Shown: positions 42,854-51,412 of the stretch, in pieces
Position numbering within the stretch: the first letter of the stretch is position 1
Layout: each line of letters opens with the position of its first letter
Assembly (NCBI RefSeq): GCF_029360725.1
Contig: NZ_JARKMY010000002.1
Location: forward strand, 868,001-932,000
Origin: Chryseolinea sp. H1M3-3
GTDB lineage: Bacteria; Bacteroidota; Bacteroidia; Cytophagales; Cyclobacteriaceae
DNA length: 64,000 nt
Direction: 5' to 3'
Translations under genes and position numbers: made by a program
Notes under the pieces: model-generated
The model's input: the letters and a program-made list of their open reading frames with translations, nothing else
What the model was told of the DNA's origin: nothing
Databases searched by the model: none

Positions 42854-45800
42854 TTATCGATCAATTTTTAATCCCACAGCCAATGCATTCATTTTATTTA
42901 AATATTGTTCATCACCAATTCGAGATAGCAATTCTGCGGATTGGTTTGCGAGGTAAAGGTCAAGTCTGTCTGCCTCTTCATCAGCTTTCAGATTAGCTTG
43001 CAGTTGCTCAAAATGAAAATCAAATAAGGAGACGCATAAAGCTTGAGCCAAGTCTTTCTTATTTAACGAAAGAAAAATTTCAGCGGCCTGGAGATTGCTG
43101 AAGGAAGGCCTGAGATGGTTAGCGTATAAATGCGCCATTGCAAACAATAAAACTTCCTCTGCTTTAGCTAAATTTGCCTCGTTCACGTATGCAACAGCCA
43201 ATATATTGAACGACTCTCTCAAAGGAGAGATCGTTCTTGCGTGATAATCCTCATAGTTGAAATATATTTCGTCAACGGATAAATTTCTATAATCGGCTTT
43301 TTCTAACAGGTTAATGCGAGAGGTTTCTGTGTCAACCCGAATGTTGTTCTCATTGTTTTTAATTGGTGTTAGCCTATAAAGACTTCCTTCCTGGACAACA
43401 TAAGCGCTTAAATCAAGGTCTATTGTGTTCAGTGACGTAAAATTGAAATACATGGGCCTTTCCCAATTGTTGCTTGCCAGGATGTCGAGAAAAGCAAGGG
43501 CATTTTTTGGCAGATGTTTTCGTTTTATCGGAAGTGTTATTTCCCTGGAAATGTTATCGGCAGAAATGGATGTTGCTTGCAATTTTTCCTTTGCCACACT
43601 TTTCTCCTCTATCGTCACTTTCAGTGTTTTGGATGGAACGATGTTATAGCTATCACCAGTCGATGTATGCATTGTCAGCCCTGCATATTCTTCTTTTAAC
43701 AATTGAAGAAATTTTTTGAGATCGATTCCTCCTTTTATTGTTTCCTGAACATACAACACGTCGTTGGGGCCGTATTGCCGATAGTTCTTGTGATTCAGTG
43801 TTAACTTGAATGGCTTTGAATCATAGTAACCCTTCCTAAGTTGGTTAATATACCAATCGGTATTAAAATAACTTAACACCACTACTCTTACATCTGTCCT
43901 GAATTTTTCTACTTCTTGAATATACCAGAGCGGAAATGTATCATTATCACCCCCGGTAAATAAAATTGAATTGGCAGCACAACTGCTCAACGTATTCCGG
44001 GCGTTATCAATTTGAAATGTTCTGCCAGAACGATTATGGTCGTCATAGTTCTGATATAACATCCAGACCGGGATACCCAAACAAATGAAGGCTATCAAGT
44101 AACTCACTATCCGTACCGTTGATCCAATGTTGTATAGTGCTACTGTACCCATACCAACCCAGATGCACCAGGCGATATAGGATCCTATATAAATGTAATC
44201 GCGTTCTCTTGGTTCGTTTGGAGTTGAGTTAAGATATAGGGCAAGGACAAGTCCGGTCACCAGAAAAAATGTAGAAATGGAAAAGAAATCTTTACAATTT
44301 TTCCGGTATTGATAAAAGATCCCGAATATCCCCAGGGCTAGGGGCAGCATCCAGTATTGGTTATGAGCTTTATTATATCGGTCGGAAGACAAGAAACTGT
44401 CCCAGGGTGTCAACCATCTGCTATTTTGACGATCACTTTCTCGTCCGGAAAAATTCCACATGAAGTAGCGTAAGTACATATGACCCAGTTGATAGGAAAA
44501 CATAAATTTTAAGTTGTGGATAAACCCTGGTTTTTTGTGGTCCTCCAAACCTGTCCATAGCCGATAAGAACGAATATGGTCTTGATCGTTACTATATATT
44601 CTTGGCAAAATGGTGTTCCGGTTTTTTTCATATTGATAAGTGGGTAGGATGCCACCAACGTCATAGCGTGTTTCATTTTTGAAATACATTTCCTTGTTGT
44701 AGGCGACAGCGTCGATTTCGGCATCGAAGTAAGGACCAAAGAGTAATGGCCGTGAACCGTATGATTCCCGGTTCATGTATGCTTTGATCATGGCTAGATT
44801 TTCAGGATTTGTTTCATCGATCGGAGGGTTATGATTGGAACGAATAAAAAGCATCATGTAGGGGGTAAAACCGAGAACTAAGAAGATTACAGCCCAGGTG
44901 TAAGAGGAGTAACGAGGGTATTTTTTTACCAAAAAGGCAAATGTGATCGCAAGCAGCACCGATAAAGAAATGGCGCCGGAATAAAAGGGTAAATGGACCT
45001 TGTTGACAAAGAATAAATCAAAGGAGAATGCCAATTCAAACAACCCAACGGCTACCAGTCGGTTAATGGCCAGCACAATGACGAGCCCACCTAAGAAGGA
45101 AGAGCATAATCTTGCGAATGTTAATTTGCCATATTGAATAACCCACTCAAAAGGCAACATGGCCAGCGCGAGCAGGCACATAGGGTGAATACAATAAGAT
45201 AACCCGCTGATGTAAAAGATCAGGACTAGCTGACGCTTGCGCGATGAGTCTTTAAGACCTTTGGCTTTGATAATAAGCGAAACAATGAGCAGCAGAAAAA
45301 AGCAAGCGATTCCGTAGGTTTCAGCTTCCACTGCCGAGAACCAAAATGTGTCTGAGAAAGCAAGACATAGACTTCCGGACAATGCAGCAATGATCAAAAA
45401 CGAATTTTTGTTTTTAATTGGCTGCGTCGCCCGTTCTCCGACATAATAAATAATATTGTAGACCAACAACACAGATAGCGCAGAAAAGAAGGCGCTCATC
45501 ACATTGATGCTCCATGCTACTTTAGATGACTCACCGAAGGAAATTATTGTAAAGATTCGCCCGAAAAGCAATGACAAAGGCGTCCCTGGTGTATGCGGTA
45601 CTTCGAGCTTGTATGCGGAGGCAATGAACTCTGAGCAATCCCAAAGACTTGCTGTAGGTTCCAGCGTCATCAGGTAGACCATGAACGAAATTAGAAAGGC
45701 TGTCAGTCCAAATGCAACCTTCCACCGGTTGATTTTTTTTAGGCTTCCTATGGCAAAATATTGAGCCACCTGTTGGATCCCAATGATTCCCACGATCGGT

Positions 45801-45952
45801 AGAAAGAATCCAAGCAGAAGCAAGGGAGGCGCGATTCCCAGTGTTAGTATACCAAAGCCATTTGCCATTGGGTCAACCGCCATGCATAAATATCCTACTG
45901 ATATTAATAGCATGGAAATAAGAAACAGTTTATAATCTTTTTTAGTGAACAT
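42854..45952 (-). CDS. DUF2723 multi-membrane protein (GT117-like)
   Basis: 1032 residues. The N-terminal 600 residues carry 12 or more membrane helices, with the DUF2723 signature MTLEPTASLWDCSEFIASAYKLEVPHTPGTPL (acidic residues in the first loop). This resembles membrane protein O-mannosyltransferases, using a lipid-linked sugar on periplasmic proteins. The last 430 residues form a periplasmic domain with TPR-like helical repeats near the end (ESFNILAVAYVNEANLAKAEEVL). In Bacteroidota these proteins are associated with surface glycosylation. It is divergent from the histidine kinase gene. Confidence 0.88.
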   Translation of the reverse strand: MFTKKDYKLFLISMLLISVGYLCMAVDPMANGFGILTLGIAPPLLLLGFFLPIVGIIGIQQVAQYFAIGSLKKINRWKVAFGLTAFLISFMVYLMTLEPTASLWDCSEFIASAYKLEVPHTPGTPLSLLFGRIFTIISFGESSKVAWSINVMSAFFSALSVLLVYNIIYYVGERATQPIKNKNSFLIIAALSGSLCLAFSDTFWFSAVEAETYGIACFFLLLIVSLIIKAKGLKDSSRKRQLVLIFYISGLSYCIHPMCLLALAMLPFEWVIQYGKLTFARLCSSFLGGLVIVLAINRLVAVGLFELAFSFDLFFVNKVHLPFYSGAISLSVLLAITFAFLVKKYPRYSSYTWAVIFLVLGFTPYMMLFIRSNHNPPIDETNPENLAMIKAYMNRESYGSRPLLFGPYFDAEIDAVAYNKEMYFKNETRYDVGGILPTYQYEKNRNTILPRIYSNDQDHIRSYRLWTGLEDHKKPGFIHNLKFMFSYQLGHMYLRYFMWNFSGRESDRQNSRWLTPWDSFLSSDRYNKAHNQYWMLPLALGIFGIFYQYRKNCKDFFSISTFFLVTGLVLALYLNSTPNEPRERDYIYIGSYIAWCIWVGMGTVALYNIGSTVRIVSYLIAFICLGIPVWMLYQNYDDHNRSGRTFQIDNARNTLSSCAANSILFTGGDNDTFPLWYIQEVEKFRTDVRVVVLSYFNTDWYINQLRKGYYDSKPFKLTLNHKNYRQYGPNDVLYVQETIKGGIDLKKFLQLLKEEYAGLTMHTSTGDSYNIVPSKTLKVTIEEKSVAKEKLQATSISADNISREITLPIKRKHLPKNALAFLDILASNNWERPMYFNFTSLNTIDLDLSAYVVQEGSLYRLTPIKNNENNIRVDTETSRINLLEKADYRNLSVDEIYFNYEDYHARTISPLRESFNILAVAYVNEANLAKAEEVLLFAMAHLYANHLRPSFSNLQAAEIFLSLNKKDLAQALCVSLFDFHFEQLQANLKADEEADRLDLYLANQSAELLSRIGDEQYLNKMNALAVGLKIDR

Positions 45953-46127
45953 GCGTGAATCGAATTAGCTACGGGATAAGTTTATACAGTAAATAAACTT
46001 CCAAGGGTTGGCAATGATACTTTCAATTGGTCACGATAAGCGTTAAACAGTGTAAAGAAGTGTTAATGCAGTGTTAAAAAATGCGGACGCAGCATCTGCA
46101 ATTCGCTAAAAGCTTTAACTTAATGGA

Positions 46128-47357
46128 ATGAAGAATAAACGTTTACAGTCGGTCATCCTTTTGGGAACACTCATTCTCATGTGTCTTTTGGTTTTGCAAG
46201 TGTATTGGTTCAAAAAGGCCTTTGATGTGACCGAGAAACAATTTGATCACAGTGTCCAGGTGGCCTTGAAAAAAGTAGCTGATTCTGTTTCAAGATATTC
46301 TAAAGTGGAGAAAGTATCTTCTAATTTCTTTTTTGTGCAAACCAACCACGCAATGAATGATCATCACGTTGATAGCTTGCTGGCACGCGAATTTTCACAA
46401 CGAAATCTGGAGGTGGATTATGAGTTGGGCGTTTATAATGCTGAGGATGATACGTTAGTGTATGGCAACTATGTATCAGCTACAGTAGCCAAGGAAAGCG
46501 ATATAAACTCTAACCTGCACGTTGTAGGGGCCAAAAAAAACTTTGCTGTTTATTTCCCGACGAAAAGAAGCTACATCACGGCGAAGCTTGATATCTGGAT
46601 TTTTTCCACCTTCATCCTTTTGTTGATGGTGGGCTTTTTTGCTTATGCTATTCATTCTCTGCTCCGAGAAAAGAAATTTTCGGAGCTGAAAAATGATTTT
46701 GTTAACAACATGACTCACGAATTCAAGACACCCGTCACTAACATTGGAATTGCAGGGGAAATCCTTAGGGACAAGACAGCGGCCAGGGAGGATATAAAAG
46801 TATATCTTGATATTGTACTTAAGGAAAATGAAAAGCTTCGACAGAAAATTGATCAGGTTTTGTTAGGATCTGCTTCTGATCATTTGAAGCATCGCATGTT
46901 AGAAGTTGTTGATGTACATCAGCTCATCTCCGATTGTGCCGATTCGTTTCAACTTAAGATCCAGGAGCGGAATGGCAACTTGACTTTAAATTTCAACGCA
47001 TCCAAGGGGCTGATCTTAGGGGATCGAGACTTACTTGCCCAAGCGATCAACAACGTTATCGATAATGCCGAGAAATACTCCTTAAGTAAGCCGCATATCT
47101 CGGTTCAAACAAGAGATTGTGAAGGCGGCATCGAGATCATGGTTACCGACCACGGCATTGGTATTTCAAAGTCTATGAAGTCAAAGGTTTTTGAAAAGTT
47201 TTACAGAGTACCATCGGGCGACGTTCACAGCGTCAAAGGATTCGGCCTGGGCTTAAGCTTTGTGAAAAGCATAATACGTTCGCACCGTGGACAAATCAGC
47301 CTTTTTAGTGAGTTAAATAAAGGAACAGAGGTAAGAATTATTTTTCCGAAGATATGA
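46128..47357 (+). CDS. Membrane sensor histidine kinase
   Basis: 409 residues. Two membrane helices (about 8-28 and 155-176) flank a 125-residue periplasmic sensor. The phosphoacceptor helix has His197 in NNMTHEFKTP. The ATP domain has N box NVIDNAEKYS, G1 box DHGIGIS and G2 box FGLGLSFVK. This architecture is the RprX-like class of Bacteroidota. The next gene starts 4 bases before the kinase stop (ATGA overlap), so translation of kinase and regulator is coupled. The periplasmic signal is unknown. Confidence 0.93.
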   Translation: MKNKRLQSVILLGTLILMCLLVLQVYWFKKAFDVTEKQFDHSVQVALKKVADSVSRYSKVEKVSSNFFFVQTNHAMNDHHVDSLLAREFSQRNLEVDYELGVYNAEDDTLVYGNYVSATVAKESDINSNLHVVGAKKNFAVYFPTKRSYITAKLDIWIFSTFILLLMVGFFAYAIHSLLREKKFSELKNDFVNNMTHEFKTPVTNIGIAGEILRDKTAAREDIKVYLDIVLKENEKLRQKIDQVLLGSASDHLKHRMLEVVDVHQLISDCADSFQLKIQERNGNLTLNFNASKGLILGDRDLLAQAINNVIDNAEKYSLSKPHISVQTRDCEGGIEIMVTDHGIGISKSMKSKVFEKFYRVPSGDVHSVKGFGLGLSFVKSIIRSHRGQISLFSELNKGTEVRIIFPKI

Positions 47358-48052
47358 ATGAAACTGCCCAAATAATGCTGGTTGAAGATGACGAGAGTCT
47401 TGGCTTTCTCATAAAGGATGCCCTGGAAGCGTCTAACTGGAAGGTGAGTTTATGTGCCGATGGTGAAAAAGCACTTACGGCATTTCATCATCATGAATTT
47501 AATCTTTGCATCCTTGATATTATGCTACCAGTCAAAAGTGGGTTTGAGCTTGCGATCGAAATCAGAAAATATAATCCAGCCGTGCCGATCGTTTTCCTAA
47601 CAGCAAAAAGTCAAATCGACGATCGTATACGCGGTTTTCAACTGGGCGCCGATGATTTTGTGAGTAAACCTTTTAGTATTGAAGAATTCAAATATCGCAT
47701 TGGGGCCGTTTTAAAAAGATCCTTTAAAACAACCGCTTCAGTTCATCAAAGCGCAGTCCTGCAACTTGCAAACTCCTCACTGGATATTCACAATCTTTTA
47801 TTGAATGCTAACGGTATGTCTACACGTTTGACGTATAAGGAGTGTAAACTGCTGCAAATGTTTTTCAGGCATTCTGACAAGTTGATAGAACGAGAGGTTT
47901 TTCTTAAAGCAATATGGGAAGATGAAGGATTCTTTGTAGCAAGAAGTATGGATGTTTTTATTTCAAGACTACGAAAATACCTGGCTACCGATCACGCACT
48001 TAAGATCGAAAATATACGGGGAATAGGATATGTGATGAAGGTGGTTAGATAG
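47354..48052 (+). CDS. OmpR-type response regulator
   Basis: 232 residues. The receiver (about 1-125) has acidic residues in VEDDES, phosphoacceptor Asp in LCILDIMLP, switch Thr in FLTAKS and Lys in FVSKPFS. The C-terminal winged-helix (about 140-232) has the recognition helix in FVARSMDVFISRLRKYL, which is the OmpR/PhoB class. It is the partner of the overlapping kinase and should activate or repress promoters on phosphorylation. Confidence 0.94.
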   Translation: MNETAQIMLVEDDESLGFLIKDALEASNWKVSLCADGEKALTAFHHHEFNLCILDIMLPVKSGFELAIEIRKYNPAVPIVFLTAKSQIDDRIRGFQLGADDFVSKPFSIEEFKYRIGAVLKRSFKTTASVHQSAVLQLANSSLDIHNLLLNANGMSTRLTYKECKLLQMFFRHSDKLIEREVFLKAIWEDEGFFVARSMDVFISRLRKYLATDHALKIENIRGIGYVMKVVR

Positions 48053-48102
48053 AACTTACTTGCGTTGAACAATCCTATGTTTAAGAATGGATATAATCTT
48101 AA

Positions 48103-48318
48103 CTAATTTTTTTCCCTGACGGGAGAAAACAAAAAGTTCATCCGCTCCAAATACCGATCGTCATTTACACCAGCAATGTGCTTGGGGAATCTTCGATGGT
48201 TAACAGGATAAAATATCAGATCCTTTTCCATTAGCTGAGGATCAAAATCCACTTTGGTACTGTCTAGTTTGTGCGTACAAAGAAAGTTTATGATGATGTT
48301 TTGATCAATGTGTGCCAT
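48103..48318 (-). CDS. Small hypothetical protein, doubtful
   Basis: 71 residues, soluble, no signal peptide. Starts MAHIDQNIIINFLCTHKLDSTK and ends FSPVREKN. There is no family match and no clear ribosome-binding site. The frame overlaps the C-terminal end of a recombinase-like remnant, and it could be chance coding. Confidence 0.35.
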   Translation of the reverse strand: MAHIDQNIIINFLCTHKLDSTKVDFDPQLMEKDLIFYPVNHRRFPKHIAGVNDDRYLERMNFLFSPVREKN

Positions 48319-48406
48319 AGGAATTATTTTTAATCATGGGCGTCTTAAGTAACTGCCTGATCTGCGAAGACCGGCTGCAAAAAGTAGTACTAAAAGGATG
48401 CCTTAA
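48305..48406 (-). pseudogene. Possible C-terminal fragment of a tyrosine recombinase
   Basis: Minus-strand translation gives KLRHPFSTTF, then IRQLLKTPMIKNNSYGTH and a stop. This resembles the C-terminal box of XerC/D-like tyrosine recombinases: LRHSFAT, IQELLGH, and the catalytic Tyr in IYTH. Upstream the pattern is lost. If real, it is a short eroded piece of a transposon or phage integrase. The similarity is by eye only. Confidence 0.3.
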
Positions 48407-48847
48407 TTTATCACGTTCAGGCTTATTTTTAATGATAATTCGAAGAGAATATTGGAGGGTCAGTGGGAGGCGCTGATGATTTTTTTTCTTAAGAATTTTA
48501 AATGAATTGGTCTCCAATGAAGCGAACTAAATGAAATTATTGAAAAAAATAAGTGAGGATGGGTATCAGTATTTTACATTCCTAAAATGGACTATCTGAC
48601 AACTGTTGTTGGGATTGAGAAGAAATGTCAACACACCCTGGAGAAGGATGTCACAAAGGCATTAAGTAAGCCCTGTTATTGCTCCCATAAATATATGACG
48701 AGAGACATTTATATGCGAAATGTAATGCAGGGATGACAAATTGAACCGACAAATCCTTTCTAATACTGTCTTGCTTTAGCGGCTGTTGCGTAAGAATTTT
48801 TTACGTTATATTGAACGTTAATTACAAACCTTAACAAACTATCACGC
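48319..48847. other. Gene-poor region
   Basis: About 530 bases between the doubtful small gene and the haem-binding protein, with the recombinase-like remnant at its left edge. No other coding frame is convincing; it is AT-rich and may be decayed sequence. Confidence 0.4.
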
Positions 48848-49351
48848 ATGCGATCCTGGAAATCGAAAGTCCTCCTGATTATTATAGCAATAATTGTAAT
48901 CATTCAGTTTATTCGTCCGGAAAAAAATGTTTCATCCGAGCCTAGTCCGACAGACATCAGCACTAAGTATTCAATAACGGATCCTGTAAAAGGTGTCCTC
49001 GAGAAAGCTTGTACTGATTGTCATAGCAATAACACAAGATATCCCTGGTATTCTCAAGTTCAACCTATTGCATGGTGGATGAATGATCACGTGGAGGAAG
49101 GTAAAGGTGAACTGAACTTTTCGACTTTTACGAGTCGTCCATTGGCTATTCAATTTCACAAGTTCGAAGAAGTAGTAGAGACCGTCAAAGAGGGAGAGAT
49201 GCCTTTGCCGTCGTACACCTGGGTGGGCATGCATCCGGAGGCGAAGCTTTCACAAGAGGAAAAAGATCTTCTTATCCATTGGGCTGAAGAGCAAATGAAT
49301 GCCATGAAGCAACAATATCCTGCGGATAGTTTAGTTCGTAAGAAAAGATAA
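48848..49351 (+). CDS. Haem-binding domain protein (cytochrome c-like)
   Basis: 167 residues. An N-terminal helix (about 8-22, VLLIIIAIIVIIQFI) anchors it in the membrane. The haem motif is Cys55-x-x-Cys58-His59 (ACTDCHSN), followed by TRYPWYSQVQPIAWWMNDHVEEGKGELNFS, typical of the Bacteroidota haem-binding domain (Haem_bd) family. It likely transfers electrons in the periplasm. No partner oxidase is visible nearby. Confidence 0.88.
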   Translation: MRSWKSKVLLIIIAIIVIIQFIRPEKNVSSEPSPTDISTKYSITDPVKGVLEKACTDCHSNNTRYPWYSQVQPIAWWMNDHVEEGKGELNFSTFTSRPLAIQFHKFEEVVETVKEGEMPLPSYTWVGMHPEAKLSQEEKDLLIHWAEEQMNAMKQQYPADSLVRKKR

Positions 49352-49437
49352 TGGACTAAGCAACAAGTGGTCCGTTGGGTATTTGCCTTGGACATAGACG
49401 GGAAAACTTTTTTTCTGTTAAAATACTTTACATGAAG

Positions 49438-49464
49438 AAAGGCTCTGAATGCTCAGAGGCCTTT
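49438..49464. terminator. Possible bidirectional hairpin between convergent genes
   Basis: AAAGGCTCTGA (49438-49448), loop ATGC, TCAGAGGCCTTT (49453-49464), an 11-bp stem with one bulged base. It lies between the haem-binding gene and the leftward Q/S/T-rich gene. There is no long T run on either side, so termination strength is uncertain. Confidence 0.4.
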
Positions 49465-49484
49465 ATCATGAAAATCAAACCCGA

Positions 49485-49826
49485 CTATGGTTTGTCTTTC
49501 TTTGTCTTTTTTCTGTTTTTATCTGTCTGATCTTGTCCTGATTGACCAGACTGGGTTGATTGATCCTGTGGAGTGGCTTCACTTCCAGTATGACCGGCAG
49601 CGCCCTGGCTTGTTTGTCCGGTTTGAGTGGATTGGTCCTGTGAAGACTGAGTTGATTGATCTTGAGTCACGCCCTGATCCTGAGTTGCTCCTTGAGATGA
49701 CTGGCTTTCATTCGTTCTAATGTCATTGCTTTGTCCTGCAGAATTCTTTACTGTATCCTGCTGTTGCGCCATTGTAGCGAGGCTCATCATTGCTACACCG
49801 CAGAGTGTCATTAATACCTTTTTCAT
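49485..49826 (-). CDS. Exported Q/S/T-rich low-complexity protein
   Basis: 113 residues: signal peptide (KKVLMTLCGVAMMSLATMAQ), then Gln/Ser/Thr/Asp repeats based on QDQSTQ and SQGA, and a basic end (KNRKKTKKDKP). It is probably disordered in the periplasm or on the surface. Repeats of this kind slip easily in replication. No domain is recognised. Confidence 0.65.
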   Translation of the reverse strand: MKKVLMTLCGVAMMSLATMAQQQDTVKNSAGQSNDIRTNESQSSQGATQDQGVTQDQSTQSSQDQSTQTGQTSQGAAGHTGSEATPQDQSTQSGQSGQDQTDKNRKKTKKDKP

Positions 49827-50453
49827 GTTGTAATCTTAATTATTGTTTATTTAAATTTTTTATTGTTCGGCTGATAGAAAGATCGTGCCATTTTAACAGA
49901 CGGCCGTGCCGAATCGATTTAAATTAAATTCTTTTTAACATATGCTGAATGAATTCCACAGTGGGAAAATTTTGCCTTCACCCCAAGCGTTGGGCAACAA
50001 GGAAAAGGTCTTCATTATAAGACTGAGTTCTTAGGCGGCTCGTGCGTGTGACTCATCATCTCTAATAAATCATTATAAATCCATAATTATAAATCCATAA
50101 AAGTTTGAGACCATCTGGAAGCAAAAAGCGAAGTATGGACGAAAAAAATATTTGACCATTTGATCTATTCCAAGGATGCTGAAGGAAGTAAGGGTGCGAT
50201 CCGTTTACAATCGTATCTGTTGATTAATTCAACTTGGTGTGACTTTTATTCCTCAAGAAATTCTATCCAGTGTTTGTGAACATTATAGTATTCGGTGGCA
50301 TAAAACATTCACCCCATTTTCGAAGTAATCCGGCTTGTTATACGAAGATTAAATTATCAACTGTAACACATTGCATGGCACAGTTATTGAAAAATTATTC
50401 GGAGAGGCTGCAAAATTGCCGGTCTCAGAAATTATAAACTAACTATAATATTT
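49827..50453. other. Gene-free region with a short tandem repeat
   Basis: 627 bases without a convincing gene. Contains ATTATAAATCCATA twice in tandem (50072-50085 and 50086-50099). It should hold the promoters of the leftward Q/S/T-rich gene and the rightward exported gene; none could be pinned. Confidence 0.45.
50072..50099. repeat. Perfect 14-bp tandem repeat
   Basis: ATTATAAATCCATA repeated twice without gap. Could be a duplicated regulator site or a simple slippage product. Confidence 0.6.
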
Positions 50454-51188
50454 ATGAAAAAATTAGGATTAACGTTGGTAACATTGCTCGCCATTTTTGG
50501 TTCAACCCAGGCGCAAAAGCCAGCGGTGGTTTCTACCAATAACGAAGGATGGCAGCATATTGGTCAGACGAGCGCAAGTTTCAAAACCCAAAACGAATCA
50601 ATCGAAGTTTTGGGGGCTGACGAATTTACTGCAATTAAACTAAAGGTGAGTGAGGCTCCTTTGCATATCGAACGGTTGCAAGTGTTTTATGAATCCGGTG
50701 ATATGGAAGAAATTAATGTCCGGAGTGATATGAAGGCTGGTTCAGAATCAAGGGTTATTAAATTAAAACATCCCGACCGTGACATTGATAAAGTTGCTTT
50801 TACTTACAAGACAACAGAAAATACTGCAGGCGAAAAGGCAGACGTGGCTCTTTACGGATTAAAAACCGGTCAACCCAGTGGCGCCGATAGTTACCGGGAT
50901 GAAAAGGAGGCCATGAAACAGGATGTTAAGGAGACTAAAGAGGATGTAAAACGTGAGGCAAATGAGACTGCCGAAGAGGCTGACCGGAAAGCCCAATCTG
51001 CGGGCGACAAAATTTCGGAAGGTGTGAATGATGCAGCAGCTGCGATCAAAGATGAAAAAATCAAAGATAAAGTAGGGCCTGGTGGAGAGACGGTTTATGT
51101 CAACGAAGCAGGGAAGTATTACTATATCAACAATGAAGGTAATAAGGTTTTTATTACGGAACTTCAGTTGAAGGATCCCGATAATTAG
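50454..51188 (+). CDS. Exported protein with helical C-terminal half
   Basis: 244 residues: signal peptide (KKLGLTLVTLLAIFGSTQAQ), a beta-rich N-terminal domain to about 140 (GWQHIGQTSASFKTQNESIEV, FTAIKLKVSEAPLHIERLQVFYESG), then a long charged helix to about 205 (AMKQDVKETKEDVKREANET) and a small tail with YVNEAGKYYYINNEGNKVF. The helical part resembles late-embryogenesis/stress-type repeats. Function unknown. A terminator follows the stop. Confidence 0.75.
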   Translation: MKKLGLTLVTLLAIFGSTQAQKPAVVSTNNEGWQHIGQTSASFKTQNESIEVLGADEFTAIKLKVSEAPLHIERLQVFYESGDMEEINVRSDMKAGSESRVIKLKHPDRDIDKVAFTYKTTENTAGEKADVALYGLKTGQPSGADSYRDEKEAMKQDVKETKEDVKREANETAEEADRKAQSAGDKISEGVNDAAAAIKDEKIKDKVGPGGETVYVNEAGKYYYINNEGNKVFITELQLKDPDN

Positions 51189-51217
51189 ACGATACAAATT
51201 TCGATGTAAATAAAATT

Positions 51218-51248
51218 AAGGCACTCCAGACGGGGTGCCTTTTTTTTA
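51218..51248 (+). terminator. Terminator after the exported helical protein
   Basis: AAGGCACTCC (51218-51227), loop AGAC, GGGGTGCCTT (51232-51241), with one G-U pair, followed by a run of T to 51247. Intrinsic terminator form. Confidence 0.75.
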
Positions 51249-51412
51249 TCCATTACGATGCGCTGTAACTTGTCTCAGTAGCGTTTCGTTTTAGGTGAAA
51301 CTTTCGTTGCTAGGAAATATGGGGTACTTTCGTCGAACTAATGCAGCTCAAGCAACGATTTTATAGTTTTGGCGTCTTTATAGTAAATTAATGATGGTTT
51401 ATTGATCGCCTT

